In this document: positions 16,251-25,393 of the stretch, in pieces
Numbering within the stretch: the stretch's first letter is position 1
How the letters are laid out: each line of letters starts with the position of its first letter
Position numbers and translations under genes: made by a program
Notes under the pieces: model-generated
The model's input: the letters and a program-made list of their open reading frames with translations, nothing else
What the model was told of the DNA's origin: nothing
The model's database searches: none
Origin: Kaistella jeonii
GTDB taxonomy: Bacteria; Bacteroidota; Bacteroidia; Flavobacteriales; Weeksellaceae
DNA length: 64,000 nt
Direction of reading: 5' to 3'
NCBI RefSeq assembly: GCF_000812865.1
Contig: NZ_JSYL01000006.1
Location: 59,707 to 123,706, forward strand

Positions 16251-17474
16251 TTATTGTTGAGTTAAATTGTTTAATTGAATTGTTTTCTCATTCAGCATTT
16301 TCTGAGTGTCGATGAGTTTGTTTTGAATGTCTAAACTTTGGTTGATTAAAATGGACCATTCAAGATAGTTAATTTCTCCCTCGTAATATAAACGATTTGC
16401 AGTTTTCATTATAGTTTCTGCATTTTTCAAACCTTTGGATTTATAATAATCAGTTTCGCTCTTTAGTTTTTCAAATTCACCAAACAACGATGAATATTGA
16501 TTTTTAAGATTTTTAGAACCGAGTTTATAATTATTTTCTGCAATCAATTGATTAATTTTCTGACCTTCAATCAATGATTTTTGCGCTCCATTAAAAAGCG
16601 GAATTCCAACGCCGATCATTCCTGAATGGAAACGTGCAGATCTTTCGTAAAACTTGTCATCTGCTCCGGTTCCATACATGCTGGAATTGTTATAGGCAAT
16701 ATTGAAAGTCGGTAGAAGTTTCGATTTTTCTGCATTTAGTTTGGCGAGTTCGATGTTCTTCTGCTGTTCTAATTGTTTTAAAACAACAGGATTTCCCGCG
16801 TAATTTAAATCTTGAGTCAGACCATTCATTTCATAGAAATTTGAATTTTCATTGGAATACAACGTTTCGTCATTGATCAGATAATTGAATTGATAAAGGG
16901 AAACTTCGCGATCTTTCTTCAGATTTGCCAATTGGATTTCGGCCTGACTTCTGTAGTTTTCAGCTGTCGTTTTTTCGAGAATATTACTTTCCCCCTTTTT
17001 CAAACGAAGTTCTGCTCGGTTGTAATAATTGGTATAAATTGAATCGGCTCGCAAGAGCAGTTTTTCCTTTTCATTTTGATAATTGAGGTCGTTGTAAGTC
17101 AAAGCGATCTCTCGTTTTAACTGCCACTTTTGAACATCTAAAGTCAGCATTGAGTTTTTCCATTCTTCGATGAGAACTTGCTTTTGATTGTTATAAAATC
17201 CGGGTAATCTCAAAGTTTGGTTGACTGAAAATTTATTATCGGTGTAAGCGGAAACAAATTGCCCAATTTCTCCGGAGACATTCAACGGATCAACGACTGC
17301 ATAAGATTTTTTGATCTTATCCTGGTAATCGATTCGAAGTTGTCCGTTTTTTAAATTCAGATTATTTTTAAAGGCTTTCTCGTAGGCCGATTCGAGAGAA
17401 ATCGGCGTTTGTGCTTTCAGTTGAATTGCGATCAAAACCGAAAATGCGATTATTATTTTTATAAGTTGTTTCAT
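16251..17474 (-). CDS. TolC-family outer-membrane efflux channel
   Basis: The 407-residue protein is the channel of the efflux system. ATG 17474 gives a clean signal peptide (KQLIKIIIAFSVLIAIQLKAQ). The repeated long coiled-coil helices (QYSSLFGEFEKLKSETDYYK and LKKGESNILEKTTAENYRSQ) show the TolC/OEP twofold pattern. It stands between the pump and the cytochrome b gene. The family is sure; the metal specificity must come from the pump. Confidence 0.9.
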   Translation of the reverse strand: MKQLIKIIIAFSVLIAIQLKAQTPISLESAYEKAFKNNLNLKNGQLRIDYQDKIKKSYAVVDPLNVSGEIGQFVSAYTDNKFSVNQTLRLPGFYNNQKQVLIEEWKNSMLTLDVQKWQLKREIALTYNDLNYQNEKEKLLLRADSIYTNYYNRAELRLKKGESNILEKTTAENYRSQAEIQLANLKKDREVSLYQFNYLINDETLYSNENSNFYEMNGLTQDLNYAGNPVVLKQLEQQKNIELAKLNAEKSKLLPTFNIAYNNSSMYGTGADDKFYERSARFHSGMIGVGIPLFNGAQKSLIEGQKINQLIAENNYKLGSKNLKNQYSSLFGEFEKLKSETDYYKSKGLKNAETIMKTANRLYYEGEINYLEWSILINQSLDIQNKLIDTQKMLNEKTIQLNNLTQQ

Positions 17475-17513
17475 TTTTTTAAATTGAATTAAAGTCACTT
17501 AATTTTAGCGAAA

Positions 17514-17607
17514 ATCTGCAGCCCGACTTGAGTGAAAATCCTTTTTGTGCAGCGAAGCGGAACAAAAAGATTGGGAGCGGAAGGCGGAAATGTCTGCCCC
17601 AAAAAAA
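17514..17607 (+). repeat. type A structured intergenic repeat, copy 3
   Basis: The copy begins TCTGCAGCCCGACTTGAG and ends AAGGCGGAAATGTCTGCCCC plus an A run. The outer pairing is GCAG/CTGC and the inner stem CTTTTTGT/ACAAAAAG. It abuts the stop codon of the czcA-like gene at 17608 and lies on the opposite strand to both flanking genes. Confidence 0.65.
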
Positions 17608-20600
17608 CTATTCATCGTAACCATCTTCTTCTTCACTTATTTCCTGAATTTTTTTACGTCTGTCCGGGAAATGTTCCTCAAACCAGATATAAATTAGGGG
17701 CAATAGATAGAGTGTGAGGAAAGTTGCCAAAAGTAAACCACCGATAACGACTGTTGCTAAAGGTCTTTGTACTTCTGCACCTTCGCCGGTACTTAGTGCC
17801 ATTGGTAAAAATCCAAGTGATGCTACCAAAGCAGTCATTAAAACTGGGCGTAATCGCGTTCTACCACCGATTTTTACGACGTCTTTTAAATCAGAATGTT
17901 TTAGTTTTTGCCGATTAAATTCTGCGATCAAGACGATTCCGTTTAATACTGCAACCCCGAAAAGTGCGATGAAACCGACCCCGGCGGAAATACTAAAATT
18001 CATTCCGCGGATCCAAAGGGAAAGAATTCCGCCGATCATAGAAAGTGGAATCGCGGAGAAAATAAGCAACCCATATTTTACGGAGTTAAAGGCGAAATAG
18101 AGCATCAGTAAAATCAGCAATAAACTTACAGGAACAGCAATCATTAGACGGGATTTTGCATGTTGAAGGTTTTCGAAAGTTCCGCCATAAGAAATAGAAT
18201 AACCCGTCGGGAGTTTGAAATCTTTTTCAACAACTTTCTGTAAATCCTCTACTGTTGACTGAATATCGCGGTTTCTGACATTGAAGCCGACGATAATTCT
18301 GCGTTGCGCATTTTCACGCTGAATTTGATTGACACTTTCCTTGAGTTCAACAGTCGCAACTGTGCTCAACGGAATTTCAGTTCCTGAAGGTGTCGAAATT
18401 AATAGATTGTTGACGTCATCGACATTCTTTCTTTGTTCGCCATCTAAACGAACCACCAAATCGAATTTCTTCTCACCTTCGAAAACGGCACCTGTTGATT
18501 GTCCTGCAAAAGCGGTATTGACAATGTTATTCACATCTTCTACGTTTAATCCGAATTGCGAAAGGGCATCTCTTTTATAGGAAATTACAATTTGTGGCAT
18601 CCCAGAAATCGGTTCGACATAAATATTTTGTGCACCCTTTATTTTCTTTGCAATCTCCCCTAATTTTTCGGAATATACTTTTAAACTATCCAGATCTTCT
18701 CCATAAATTTTACAAACCACATCTTGTCTCGCACCTGTCATCAATTCGTTAAAACGCATGGCAACTGGATATTGAAAGGAAAATGTCACACCAACTAAAT
18801 TTTTCTTCAATTCTGCAGACATTTTTTCGGCGAGTTCATCATAGGTTTTAGCAGAAGTCCATTCTTTCCGAGGTTTTAGAATAATCATCATATCACTTGC
18901 TTCAATCGGCATCGGATCGGTTGGGATTTCACTGCTTCCTGTTTTACCCACGACTTTTTCAATTTCGGGGAATTTTTTCATTAAAATCTTTGATGATTTC
19001 TGCACTGCGTCAGTAGAGGTTTTTAAATTACTTCCCGGTAAAACTCTGGTATCAACAGCAAAATCTCCTTCTGGGAGAGATGGGATAAATTCCCCGCCTA
19101 ATCTCGACATTACAAATAAGGACACGAAAAATAATCCAACAACGCTAAAGAAAACCAAATTTGGAATCTTCAGAACGAAATTTAAAGTTCGATGGTAAAA
19201 GACTTCTAACCCAGCCATCATTTTGTCGGAAAAGTTTTTCTTGAGGTCTATTTTTTTAGATAGGAATAGCGAACTCATCATCGGAATATAGGTGAGAGAA
19301 AGAATAAATGCCCCTAACAAAGCGAAAATCACCGTTTGTGCCATTGGTTTAAACATCTTTCCTTCAATGCCTTGCAAAGTTAAAATAGGCAAGTAAACGA
19401 TGAGAATAATAATCTGTCCGAAAACCGCTGAATTCATCATCGTACTCGAAGAAGTATAAACCTCGCGATCCATAAATTCCTGGGAAATCTTTTTATCCTG
19501 AAACTTAGTCAAATGTTTAAAACGATGTAAAATGGCTTCGACAATAATGACCGCACCATCGACAATCAATCCAAAATCCAGCGCTCCCAAACTCATTAAG
19601 TTTCCAGATACACCGAAAATATTCATCATGATAATCGCAAAGAGCATTGCTAAAGGAATGACCGAAGCAACCAAAAGTCCGGCGCGGAAATTTCCAAGAA
19701 ATAAAACCAAGACGAATATTACGATCAAAGCACCTTCCAACAAGTTTTTGCTTACTGTACTGATGGCATTATTCACCATTTTAGTACGGTCGAGAAAGGC
19801 GTCTATTTTTACTCCTTCCGGAAGTGTTTTTTGAATTTCGGCAATTCTGGTTTTGACCTCTTTAATAACTTCATTAGAGTTTGCGCCTTTCATCATCATT
19901 ACTACTGCTCCCGCAACTTCTCCTTCTCCATTATAAGTCATCGCACCGTAACGAATGGCTTTTCCGTATTGCACTGTTCCTATATTTTTAATAAGAATTG
20001 GTGTTCCATCCGCCAAATTTTTAACGACGGTATTTTCAATGTCTGGAATTTGATTCATCAAACCTTCCGTTCTGATGAACAAAACGCTTGGTCCTTTTTC
20101 AATATAAGCACCACCTGTATTTTGATTGTTTTTTTGCAGTGCATTAAATACTTCGGTAATAGTAACGCCCATTGATTTTAAAATGGCTGGATTTACGGCG
20201 ACTTCATATTGTTTTAAATAGCCACCAAAACTGGCAACATCAGCAACTCCAGGTGTTCCGAGTAACTGTCGGCGGACAATCCAGTCTTGAATTGTTCGTA
20301 ATTCCATTGGATTATAACGGTGTTCATAGCCTTTTTTCGGACGGACAACATATTGATAAATTTCCCCCAAACCTGTGGAAATCGGCGCCATTTGTGGAAC
20401 TCCTAAATTGGTAGGGATATCTTTTGAAACTTGTTGAAGTCGTTCTGCAACTTGTTGACGAGCCATCAGTAAATCGATATCATCTTTAAATACAATGGTT
20501 ATAACCGATAAACCAAAGCGCGAGAAACTTCGCATTTCTTTGATCCCCTGGATATTATAATTTATTTGTTCTAAAGGAAAAGTAATAAACCGTTCCACAT

Positions 20601-20778
20601 CCGGCGCACCCAAACTGGGAGAAACCGTAATGATCTGAACCTGATTATCGGTGATATCAGGAACCGCATCGATGGGAAGTTTTCTGAGTTCGAACAGTCC
20701 ATAAATAATTAAACCAAGCGTCATCAAAATGATGATCAGTTTATTTTTTATAGAAAATTCTATTATTTTATTAAGCAT
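17608..20778 (-). CDS. heavy-metal efflux RND pump, CzcA/CusA family
   Basis: The 1056-residue inner-membrane pump has the twelve-helix RND layout with two large periplasmic loops. The transmembrane proton-relay motif is GALDFGLIVDGAVIIVE (about residue 397), with the two Asp and Glu of the divalent-cation HME-RND branch (CzcA-like, Zn/Co/Cd/Ni) rather than the monovalent Cu/Ag branch, which lacks this DFG...VDG arrangement. The early VPDITDNQVQIITVSPSLGAP segment is also typical. Together with the adaptor and channel it would export metal ions from the periplasm. The downstream gap holds a type A repeat. Confidence 0.92.
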   Translation of the reverse strand: MLNKIIEFSIKNKLIIILMTLGLIIYGLFELRKLPIDAVPDITDNQVQIITVSPSLGAPDVERFITFPLEQINYNIQGIKEMRSFSRFGLSVITIVFKDDIDLLMARQQVAERLQQVSKDIPTNLGVPQMAPISTGLGEIYQYVVRPKKGYEHRYNPMELRTIQDWIVRRQLLGTPGVADVASFGGYLKQYEVAVNPAILKSMGVTITEVFNALQKNNQNTGGAYIEKGPSVLFIRTEGLMNQIPDIENTVVKNLADGTPILIKNIGTVQYGKAIRYGAMTYNGEGEVAGAVVMMMKGANSNEVIKEVKTRIAEIQKTLPEGVKIDAFLDRTKMVNNAISTVSKNLLEGALIVIFVLVLFLGNFRAGLLVASVIPLAMLFAIIMMNIFGVSGNLMSLGALDFGLIVDGAVIIVEAILHRFKHLTKFQDKKISQEFMDREVYTSSSTMMNSAVFGQIIILIVYLPILTLQGIEGKMFKPMAQTVIFALLGAFILSLTYIPMMSSLFLSKKIDLKKNFSDKMMAGLEVFYHRTLNFVLKIPNLVFFSVVGLFFVSLFVMSRLGGEFIPSLPEGDFAVDTRVLPGSNLKTSTDAVQKSSKILMKKFPEIEKVVGKTGSSEIPTDPMPIEASDMMIILKPRKEWTSAKTYDELAEKMSAELKKNLVGVTFSFQYPVAMRFNELMTGARQDVVCKIYGEDLDSLKVYSEKLGEIAKKIKGAQNIYVEPISGMPQIVISYKRDALSQFGLNVEDVNNIVNTAFAGQSTGAVFEGEKKFDLVVRLDGEQRKNVDDVNNLLISTPSGTEIPLSTVATVELKESVNQIQRENAQRRIIVGFNVRNRDIQSTVEDLQKVVEKDFKLPTGYSISYGGTFENLQHAKSRLMIAVPVSLLLILLMLYFAFNSVKYGLLIFSAIPLSMIGGILSLWIRGMNFSISAGVGFIALFGVAVLNGIVLIAEFNRQKLKHSDLKDVVKIGGRTRLRPVLMTALVASLGFLPMALSTGEGAEVQRPLATVVIGGLLLATFLTLYLLPLIYIWFEEHFPDRRKKIQEISEEEDGYDE

Positions 20779-20826
20779 TTTTTTTCTTTAAAAATTGTCA
20801 GAGAATGTAGGTTATACATAAAATTG

Positions 20827-21336
20827 TTAATCATCATGTTTGTCACTTTTGGAAGTTGGATCATTGCCCTCGAAATTTCGATAGTCGAAGTCTTTACCAG
20901 TTCTGATTTCAGTGTGTTTAATTTCACCACCAGTTGTTCCTACTTTTTGAGCAAAGAAGAGACAAACAATCGCGAGAATTCCCACTGCATAGGGAGCATA
21001 TTTCGATATGACTGAATTCCTAAAACTTGCAATAAGAGCAACCAATGAAATTCCTCCTAAAACGTATGTTAGGGCTGCAAAAATTTCAGAAACATCCGCA
21101 TGTTTTTCAATAAGGTTTTCAGAAAGGCCTGCAATCTGTGTGGCGGAATTTTCTGCGTTTTCACCAGTAACAATCGCTGCAATAGAAGTTATGGCTCCGA
21201 GAATAAAGATGATGTACGCGTTTCGTTTAGTAACTTCTGATTTACTGAAAATTCCGATAAGGAGTATAATGATTCCTACAATAGGAAATATGATCGGCAA
21301 ATGATTTACAACCAGATGCAAATGTAATTCGTCCAT
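20827..21336 (-). CDS. four-helix membrane protein, DUF2231-like
   Basis: The 169-residue protein starts with HLHLVVNHLPIIFPIVG, matching the DUF2231-type beginning with a conserved histidine in the first membrane helix. Four hydrophobic segments are visible (about 8-29, 37-58, 86-104, 114-130), and the soluble tail contains GTTGGEIKHTEIR and a charged C-terminus. Function is unknown. It precedes the pump gene by 48 nt in the same direction, so it belongs to the efflux operon. Confidence 0.7.
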   Translation of the reverse strand: MDELHLHLVVNHLPIIFPIVGIIILLIGIFSKSEVTKRNAYIIFILGAITSIAAIVTGENAENSATQIAGLSENLIEKHADVSEIFAALTYVLGGISLVALIASFRNSVISKYAPYAVGILAIVCLFFAQKVGTTGGEIKHTEIRTGKDFDYRNFEGNDPTSKSDKHDD

Positions 21337-21425
21337 TTTTTTGATTTAAAATTTAATTCTTGTTTAGCATACCATAAGTCGAAACCGAAAGGTTTGATAA
21401 AGTGGAATGCGAGAAAATTTTTAAA

Positions 21426-21809
21426 TTAAATCTTAGGAGGTTCCCAAATTTTTTGAAATACGGAAGGATAAAGCTTTTCTGAATAAGAAAAGTTAGTTGA
21501 GTAATCAACGTAAATTGAGCGATGCTGAATGTTTATGAATGCCTTTTCAGGTGGAATGTTTAAAGTGATAGAAGCACCTGAAAAATCATGAGTTTTAAAA
21601 GGCAGTTTCATATCTTCCGAATAATCTTTATCCTTTTTTTGTTCGTCTAAATAATGCATCTTAAAAAATGCATATACCGAGATATCATGATCAGCGATCT
21701 TGTGTGAAATATAATGTTGAACGAGCTTCGGAAGTTTCGCCACCTGTCTAACTTCACAAAAAGAAGTTAGATAAGTAAAAACCATAAAGTACAGCAGCCA
21801 TTTTTTCAC
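21426..21809 (-). CDS. small exported protein of unknown function, metal efflux operon
   Basis: The 127-residue protein has a signal peptide (KKWLLYFMVFTYLTSF) and a mature part with several His and Tyr residues (HYISHKIADHDIS, FFKMHYLDEQ, LPFKTHDFSG). I recall similar proteins next to heavy-metal RND systems of Bacteroidota, so a periplasmic accessory role is plausible, but no function is known to me. It is the first gene of the presumed efflux operon, 89 nt ahead of the DUF2231-like gene. Translation from ATG 21809 is natural. Confidence 0.65.
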   Translation of the reverse strand: MKKWLLYFMVFTYLTSFCEVRQVAKLPKLVQHYISHKIADHDISVYAFFKMHYLDEQKKDKDYSEDMKLPFKTHDFSGASITLNIPPEKAFINIQHRSIYVDYSTNFSYSEKLYPSVFQKIWEPPKI

Positions 21810-21996
21810 AGTACAAATTTACAAATAATAGTCCATACAATGCTCTAATTTATGAATTTGGAATGGAACCAAATAAAAATCATCTATTGTAACTGAATTA
21901 GTTATAAAAATTATCACTCTTTAAAAACGACGAAATCCTTAACTATCTTTAAATTTATACTCAATTTTAGCCTTCTATTCTTCGTAAAAAAATCAC

Positions 21997-22004
21997 TAAA
22001 TTTG
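21997..22004 (+). promoter_or_regulatory. -7 box of the lysS promoter
   Basis: TAAATTTG matches TAnnTTTG and lies 21 nt before the lysS ATG. The -33 region has no clear TTTG. Confidence 0.45.
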
Positions 22005-22025
22005 CAGACTTAAAAAGCAAGAAAA

Positions 22026-23726
22026 ATGCAGTTATCAGAACAGGAAATCATCAGGAGAGAAAAGTTACAAACCCTGGAAAAAATGGGCATCAACGCTTTT
22101 CCAGCCGAAGAATATAAAATTACAGAAACGACGAAAAGCATCAAACAAGATTTTGTTGAAGGTAAAAAAGTGACCATCGCGGGTAGATTGATGAGCCGCA
22201 GAATTCAGGGAAAAGCAAGTTTTGCGGAACTCCAGGATTCGGAAGGTAAAATTCAGGTTTACTTTAATAGAGATGAAATCTGTACTGGCGAAGATAAATC
22301 CCTCTATAACGAAGTTTACAAACACCTCTTGGACATTGGTGATATCATCGGAATTGAAGGTGAACTATTCAACACCCAAGTTGGTGAAATGACGGTGAAG
22401 GTTACGAATTTTAAAATTTTAACTAAATCTTTACGTCCGCTTCCACAACCCCGAACGGATGAAAATGGAGTGACTTACGACGCATTTAATGATCCTGAAC
22501 TTCGGTACAGACAGCGTTATGTAGATTTAATAGTGAACACTCACGTAAAAGAGACATTTTTAAAAAGAACGAAATTGTACAATGCCATGCGTCAGTTTTT
22601 CAATGACGCAGGTTATATTGAAGTAGAAACGCCCGTTTTACAAGCAATAGCAGGCGGTGCTGCAGCAAGACCATTTATGACGCATCATAATGCTTTGGAT
22701 GTTCCATTATATATGAGAATCGCAAATGAATTATATCTGAAAAGATTGATCGTTGGTGGTTTTGATGGCGTTTATGAATTTTCTAAAAACTTCAGAAATG
22801 AAGGGATGGACAGAACTCATAATCCGGAGTTTACCGTCATGGAAATTTATGTAGCCTACAAAGACTACTACTGGATGATGGATTTCACCGAAAAAATGAT
22901 CGAACATTGCGCAATTGCTGTAAATGGCACAACCGATGCTAAATTTGGGGATCAGGAAATTAGTTTCAAAGCACCTTACGCGCGGGTTTCGATGACGGAA
23001 GCGATCATTAAATATACCGGGTTTGATATCACAGGGAAATCTGAACAGGAACTCTTTGATTTCGCAAAAGCAATCGGAATCGACGTGAATGAAACTATGG
23101 GTAAAGGAAAGTTGATCGATGAAATTTTTGGGGAAAAATGTGAAGGTAACTTTATACAGCCGACTTTCATAACAGACTACCCTATCGAAATGTCGCCTTT
23201 GACAAAAAAACACAGAACGCAGGAAGGTTTAACGGAGCGATTTGAATTAATGGTTTGTGGTAAAGAAATCGCAAATGCTTATTCGGAATTAAATGACCCA
23301 ATCGACCAAAGAGAAAGGTTTGAAGATCAATTAAAATTAGCCGAAAAAGGAGATGATGAAGCAGGACAATTTATAGACGAAGATTTCTTGAGAGCTTTAG
23401 AATACGGTATGCCGCCCACTTCGGGAATGGGAATTGGTATGGATCGTTTGATCATGTTTATGACCAACAATCAATCGATTCAGGAAGTATTATTTTTCCC
23501 ACAAATGAAGCCGGAAAAAGCTACTCCAACTTTCGAACTGGATGAAGACGAAAAACTGGTTTTAGAGATCTTGAGTTCTTCTGAAGAACCAATGACTTTG
23601 GGCTTGGTAAAAGTGAAGAGTAACCTTTCTGGAAAGAAATGGGACAAAGCGGCAAAAAACTTAACGAAATATAACTTGGTTAAAGTAGAGAAGATCGACG
23701 ATGTCGTTTTGATGAAAAAAATATAA
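22026..23726 (+). CDS. lysS: lysyl-tRNA synthetase, class II
   Basis: LysS charges tRNA-Lys. The 566 residues contain an N-terminal OB-fold anticodon domain (VTIAGRLMSRRIQGKASFAEL), class II motif 1 (FFNDAGYIEVETPVLQ), motif 2 (FRNEGMDRTHNPEFTVMEIY) and motif 3 (GMGIGMDRLIMFM). A C-terminal extension of about 60 residues (from roughly 505, EDEKLVLEILSSSEEPM onward) goes beyond the E. coli enzyme and looks like a small winged-helix appendage; I recall such tails in Bacteroidota LysS. It starts the lysS-osmC pair, 21 nt before osmC. Confidence 0.97.
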   Translation: MQLSEQEIIRREKLQTLEKMGINAFPAEEYKITETTKSIKQDFVEGKKVTIAGRLMSRRIQGKASFAELQDSEGKIQVYFNRDEICTGEDKSLYNEVYKHLLDIGDIIGIEGELFNTQVGEMTVKVTNFKILTKSLRPLPQPRTDENGVTYDAFNDPELRYRQRYVDLIVNTHVKETFLKRTKLYNAMRQFFNDAGYIEVETPVLQAIAGGAAARPFMTHHNALDVPLYMRIANELYLKRLIVGGFDGVYEFSKNFRNEGMDRTHNPEFTVMEIYVAYKDYYWMMDFTEKMIEHCAIAVNGTTDAKFGDQEISFKAPYARVSMTEAIIKYTGFDITGKSEQELFDFAKAIGIDVNETMGKGKLIDEIFGEKCEGNFIQPTFITDYPIEMSPLTKKHRTQEGLTERFELMVCGKEIANAYSELNDPIDQRERFEDQLKLAEKGDDEAGQFIDEDFLRALEYGMPPTSGMGIGMDRLIMFMTNNQSIQEVLFFPQMKPEKATPTFELDEDEKLVLEILSSSEEPMTLGLVKVKSNLSGKKWDKAAKNLTKYNLVKVEKIDDVVLMKKI

Positions 23727-23747
23727 AACACCTTAAACAATCCTATT

Positions 23748-24164
23748 ATGAAAAGAAATGCAACAGCCATTTGGCAAGGTTCAGGTAAAGATGGAAAAGG
23801 AAATTTGACTACTCAAAGCACGACCTTAAACAAGACGCAATATTCCTACAGCTCGCGCTTTGAAGAAGGCGTAGGAACAAATCCTGAAGAACTGATCGCA
23901 GCAGCACACGCAGGTTGCTTCACGATGGCTTTATCTTTCAAAATAGATGAAGCAGGTTTTAAAGCAGAAAACTTAGAAACAAAATGTGTCATTAATTTGG
24001 ACGCCAAAGAAGGAAAAATAACGGAATCAATGTTGACATTAGTCGCAACAGTTCAAGGAATTTCTAAAGAAAAATTTGATGAATTAGTTGCTGATGCAGA
24101 AAAGAACTGCCCTATTTCTAAATTACTCAATACCGAAATTAGAGTAGAAGCAACTTTAGTTTAA
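23748..24164 (+). CDS. OsmC-family peroxiredoxin
   Basis: The 138-residue protein is an OsmC/Ohr-family thiol peroxidase that reduces organic hydroperoxides. The two active cysteines are C57 in AAHAGCFTMALS and C121 in KNCPISKLL, and the N-terminus RNATAIWQGSGKDGKG is the OsmC-subfamily form. It probably shares the lysS transcript and is followed by a strong terminator. Confidence 0.92.
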   Translation: MKRNATAIWQGSGKDGKGNLTTQSTTLNKTQYSYSSRFEEGVGTNPEELIAAAHAGCFTMALSFKIDEAGFKAENLETKCVINLDAKEGKITESMLTLVATVQGISKEKFDELVADAEKNCPISKLLNTEIRVEATLV

Positions 24165-24194
24165 CAACAAAGAAAAGTTAACTATTAACTTATC

Positions 24195-24222
24195 AATCCT
24201 CAAATTTTTGAGGATTTTTTTT
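24195..24222. terminator. terminator between osmC and the LuxR-type gene
   Basis: Ten-bp arms AATCCTCAAA and TTTGAGGATT close a 2-nt loop and are followed by a T run; the luxR-type gene ends at its 3' edge. The same stem sequence recurs at 26611. Confidence 0.85.
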
Positions 24223-25018
24223 ATAAAATATTGCGATGTAAAACGTAATAAATCAATTCTACGGAGGTTTTACTTCCCGTTTTTACACGCAAGTTCTTTT
24301 TGTGATTTTCGACGGTGTGATAAGAAATGAAAAGTTCTTCCGCGATTTCGGGACTATTTTTTCCGTTGATCATTAAAGCAAGAATTTCCCGTTCTCTTTT
24401 GGTAATATTCGCTCTGTTAATACTGGTAGAAGGTTCATCTTTGTCAACAATCGCTTTGTAAAATGGCTTTCTGGAATTTGTAGTATCGATCAAGGTCATT
24501 ACAGGTTGATTCACAATCGAAAAATGGCTTAGATCACTTACCACGATCAAAGAACTCAGCCCATTTCCTTCTGCATTATAAATGATTTTTGGAAATTGGA
24601 TTACCATCCATCTGTATTCCCCTTTCACATTTTTAATTCTTGCGTAAATATTGAAACGGTAATTTTTCCGCTCAGCGACCGGTAGATTTTGCAAAAAACC
24701 CAGCATATATTTTACGCCACCCAAAAAATAGATCCAATCTTCAGGATGCATAATTGGACTGAGAAATTCGGGTTCATATTTTTTCCATTCATTCTTTTTA
24801 TAGTTTGTTAATTCATGAATATTGTCGCTGGTTTGAAAGATGGTCATATTGGAGTTATCTGGAATGAACCAAAAATAAGGACCGATCGCATATTTGGAGA
24901 TATTTTCGATATCTCTTCTAAAGATCTTCTCCAAATCCATTTTCTTTTTGTTTTCCACTTTCAAACTCGTGGAAAATGTTTCGTAGTCGATTGGTTTAAT
25001 TTCAGAATCTTTATTCAT
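24221..25018 (-). CDS. LuxR-type (NarL-like HTH) transcriptional regulator with PAS-like sensor part
   Basis: The last 60 residues (205-262) form a LuxR/GerE helix-turn-helix: ITKREREILALMINGKNSPE followed by IAEELFISYHTVENHKK. The first 190 residues resemble a PAS-like fold (FWFIPDNSNMTIFQTSDNIHEL, YRWMVIQFPKIIYNAEG) and contain no response-regulator receiver aspartate or LuxR acyl-homoserine-lactone domain. It is a one-component regulator of unknown signal, transcribed alone from the promoter at 25097. It is divergent from the amber-interrupted gene. Confidence 0.85.
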   Translation of the reverse strand: MNKDSEIKPIDYETFSTSLKVENKKKMDLEKIFRRDIENISKYAIGPYFWFIPDNSNMTIFQTSDNIHELTNYKKNEWKKYEPEFLSPIMHPEDWIYFLGGVKYMLGFLQNLPVAERKNYRFNIYARIKNVKGEYRWMVIQFPKIIYNAEGNGLSSLIVVSDLSHFSIVNQPVMTLIDTTNSRKPFYKAIVDKDEPSTSINRANITKREREILALMINGKNSPEIAEELFISYHTVENHKKNLRVKTGSKTSVELIYYVLHRNIL

Positions 25019-25393
25019 TTATATTCTCAATTTTTCATTAAAATGACAGATATCTACTATTTTCTATTAGAACAAACTTAAGCATATTTACTTTATCAAA
25101 TATAATTGTAAACTTTTTTAAGCAATTACCAATTTTAAAATCATAATTCTTCCAGTTCCACCAAATAACTTTTTTCTAAAAATTAATAAAAATTCTATTT
25201 TATAAATCAATTATTCATTCTAAAAAGATAGCTGAGAAATTACCCATCATTAAAACAAAAATCTACCTTTTTACAATTTTATTTCCTTTTCAGTTTTTAT
25301 AATCTCAAAAATCAAATCTTCTTACAGGTAGTTTCATACGTAAAATTAACCTCTTCAAAACACATTCTACACCAAATTAAAAAACTCAAAATC
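25019..25393. other. AT-rich intergenic region, 375 nt
   Basis: This gap between divergent genes holds the LuxR-gene promoter at 25097-25125. No ORF, hairpin or repeat stands out elsewhere. The plus-strand gene's promoter is not evident. Confidence 0.5.
25097..25125 (-). promoter_or_regulatory. promoter of the LuxR-type gene
   Basis: On the minus strand TTG (plus 25123-25125), 18 nt and TATATTTG (plus 25097-25104) match the Bacteroidota promoter, about 80 nt upstream of the start codon. Confidence 0.65.

Noticed and set aside
17521..17717. Plus-strand ORF at the end of the czcA-like gene
   Set aside because: It is made of a type A repeat and antisense coding sequence, with no recognisable protein features.
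19532..20414. Plus-strand ORFs inside the czcA-like gene
   Set aside because: They are antisense shadows of the pump gene without independent start or family signals.
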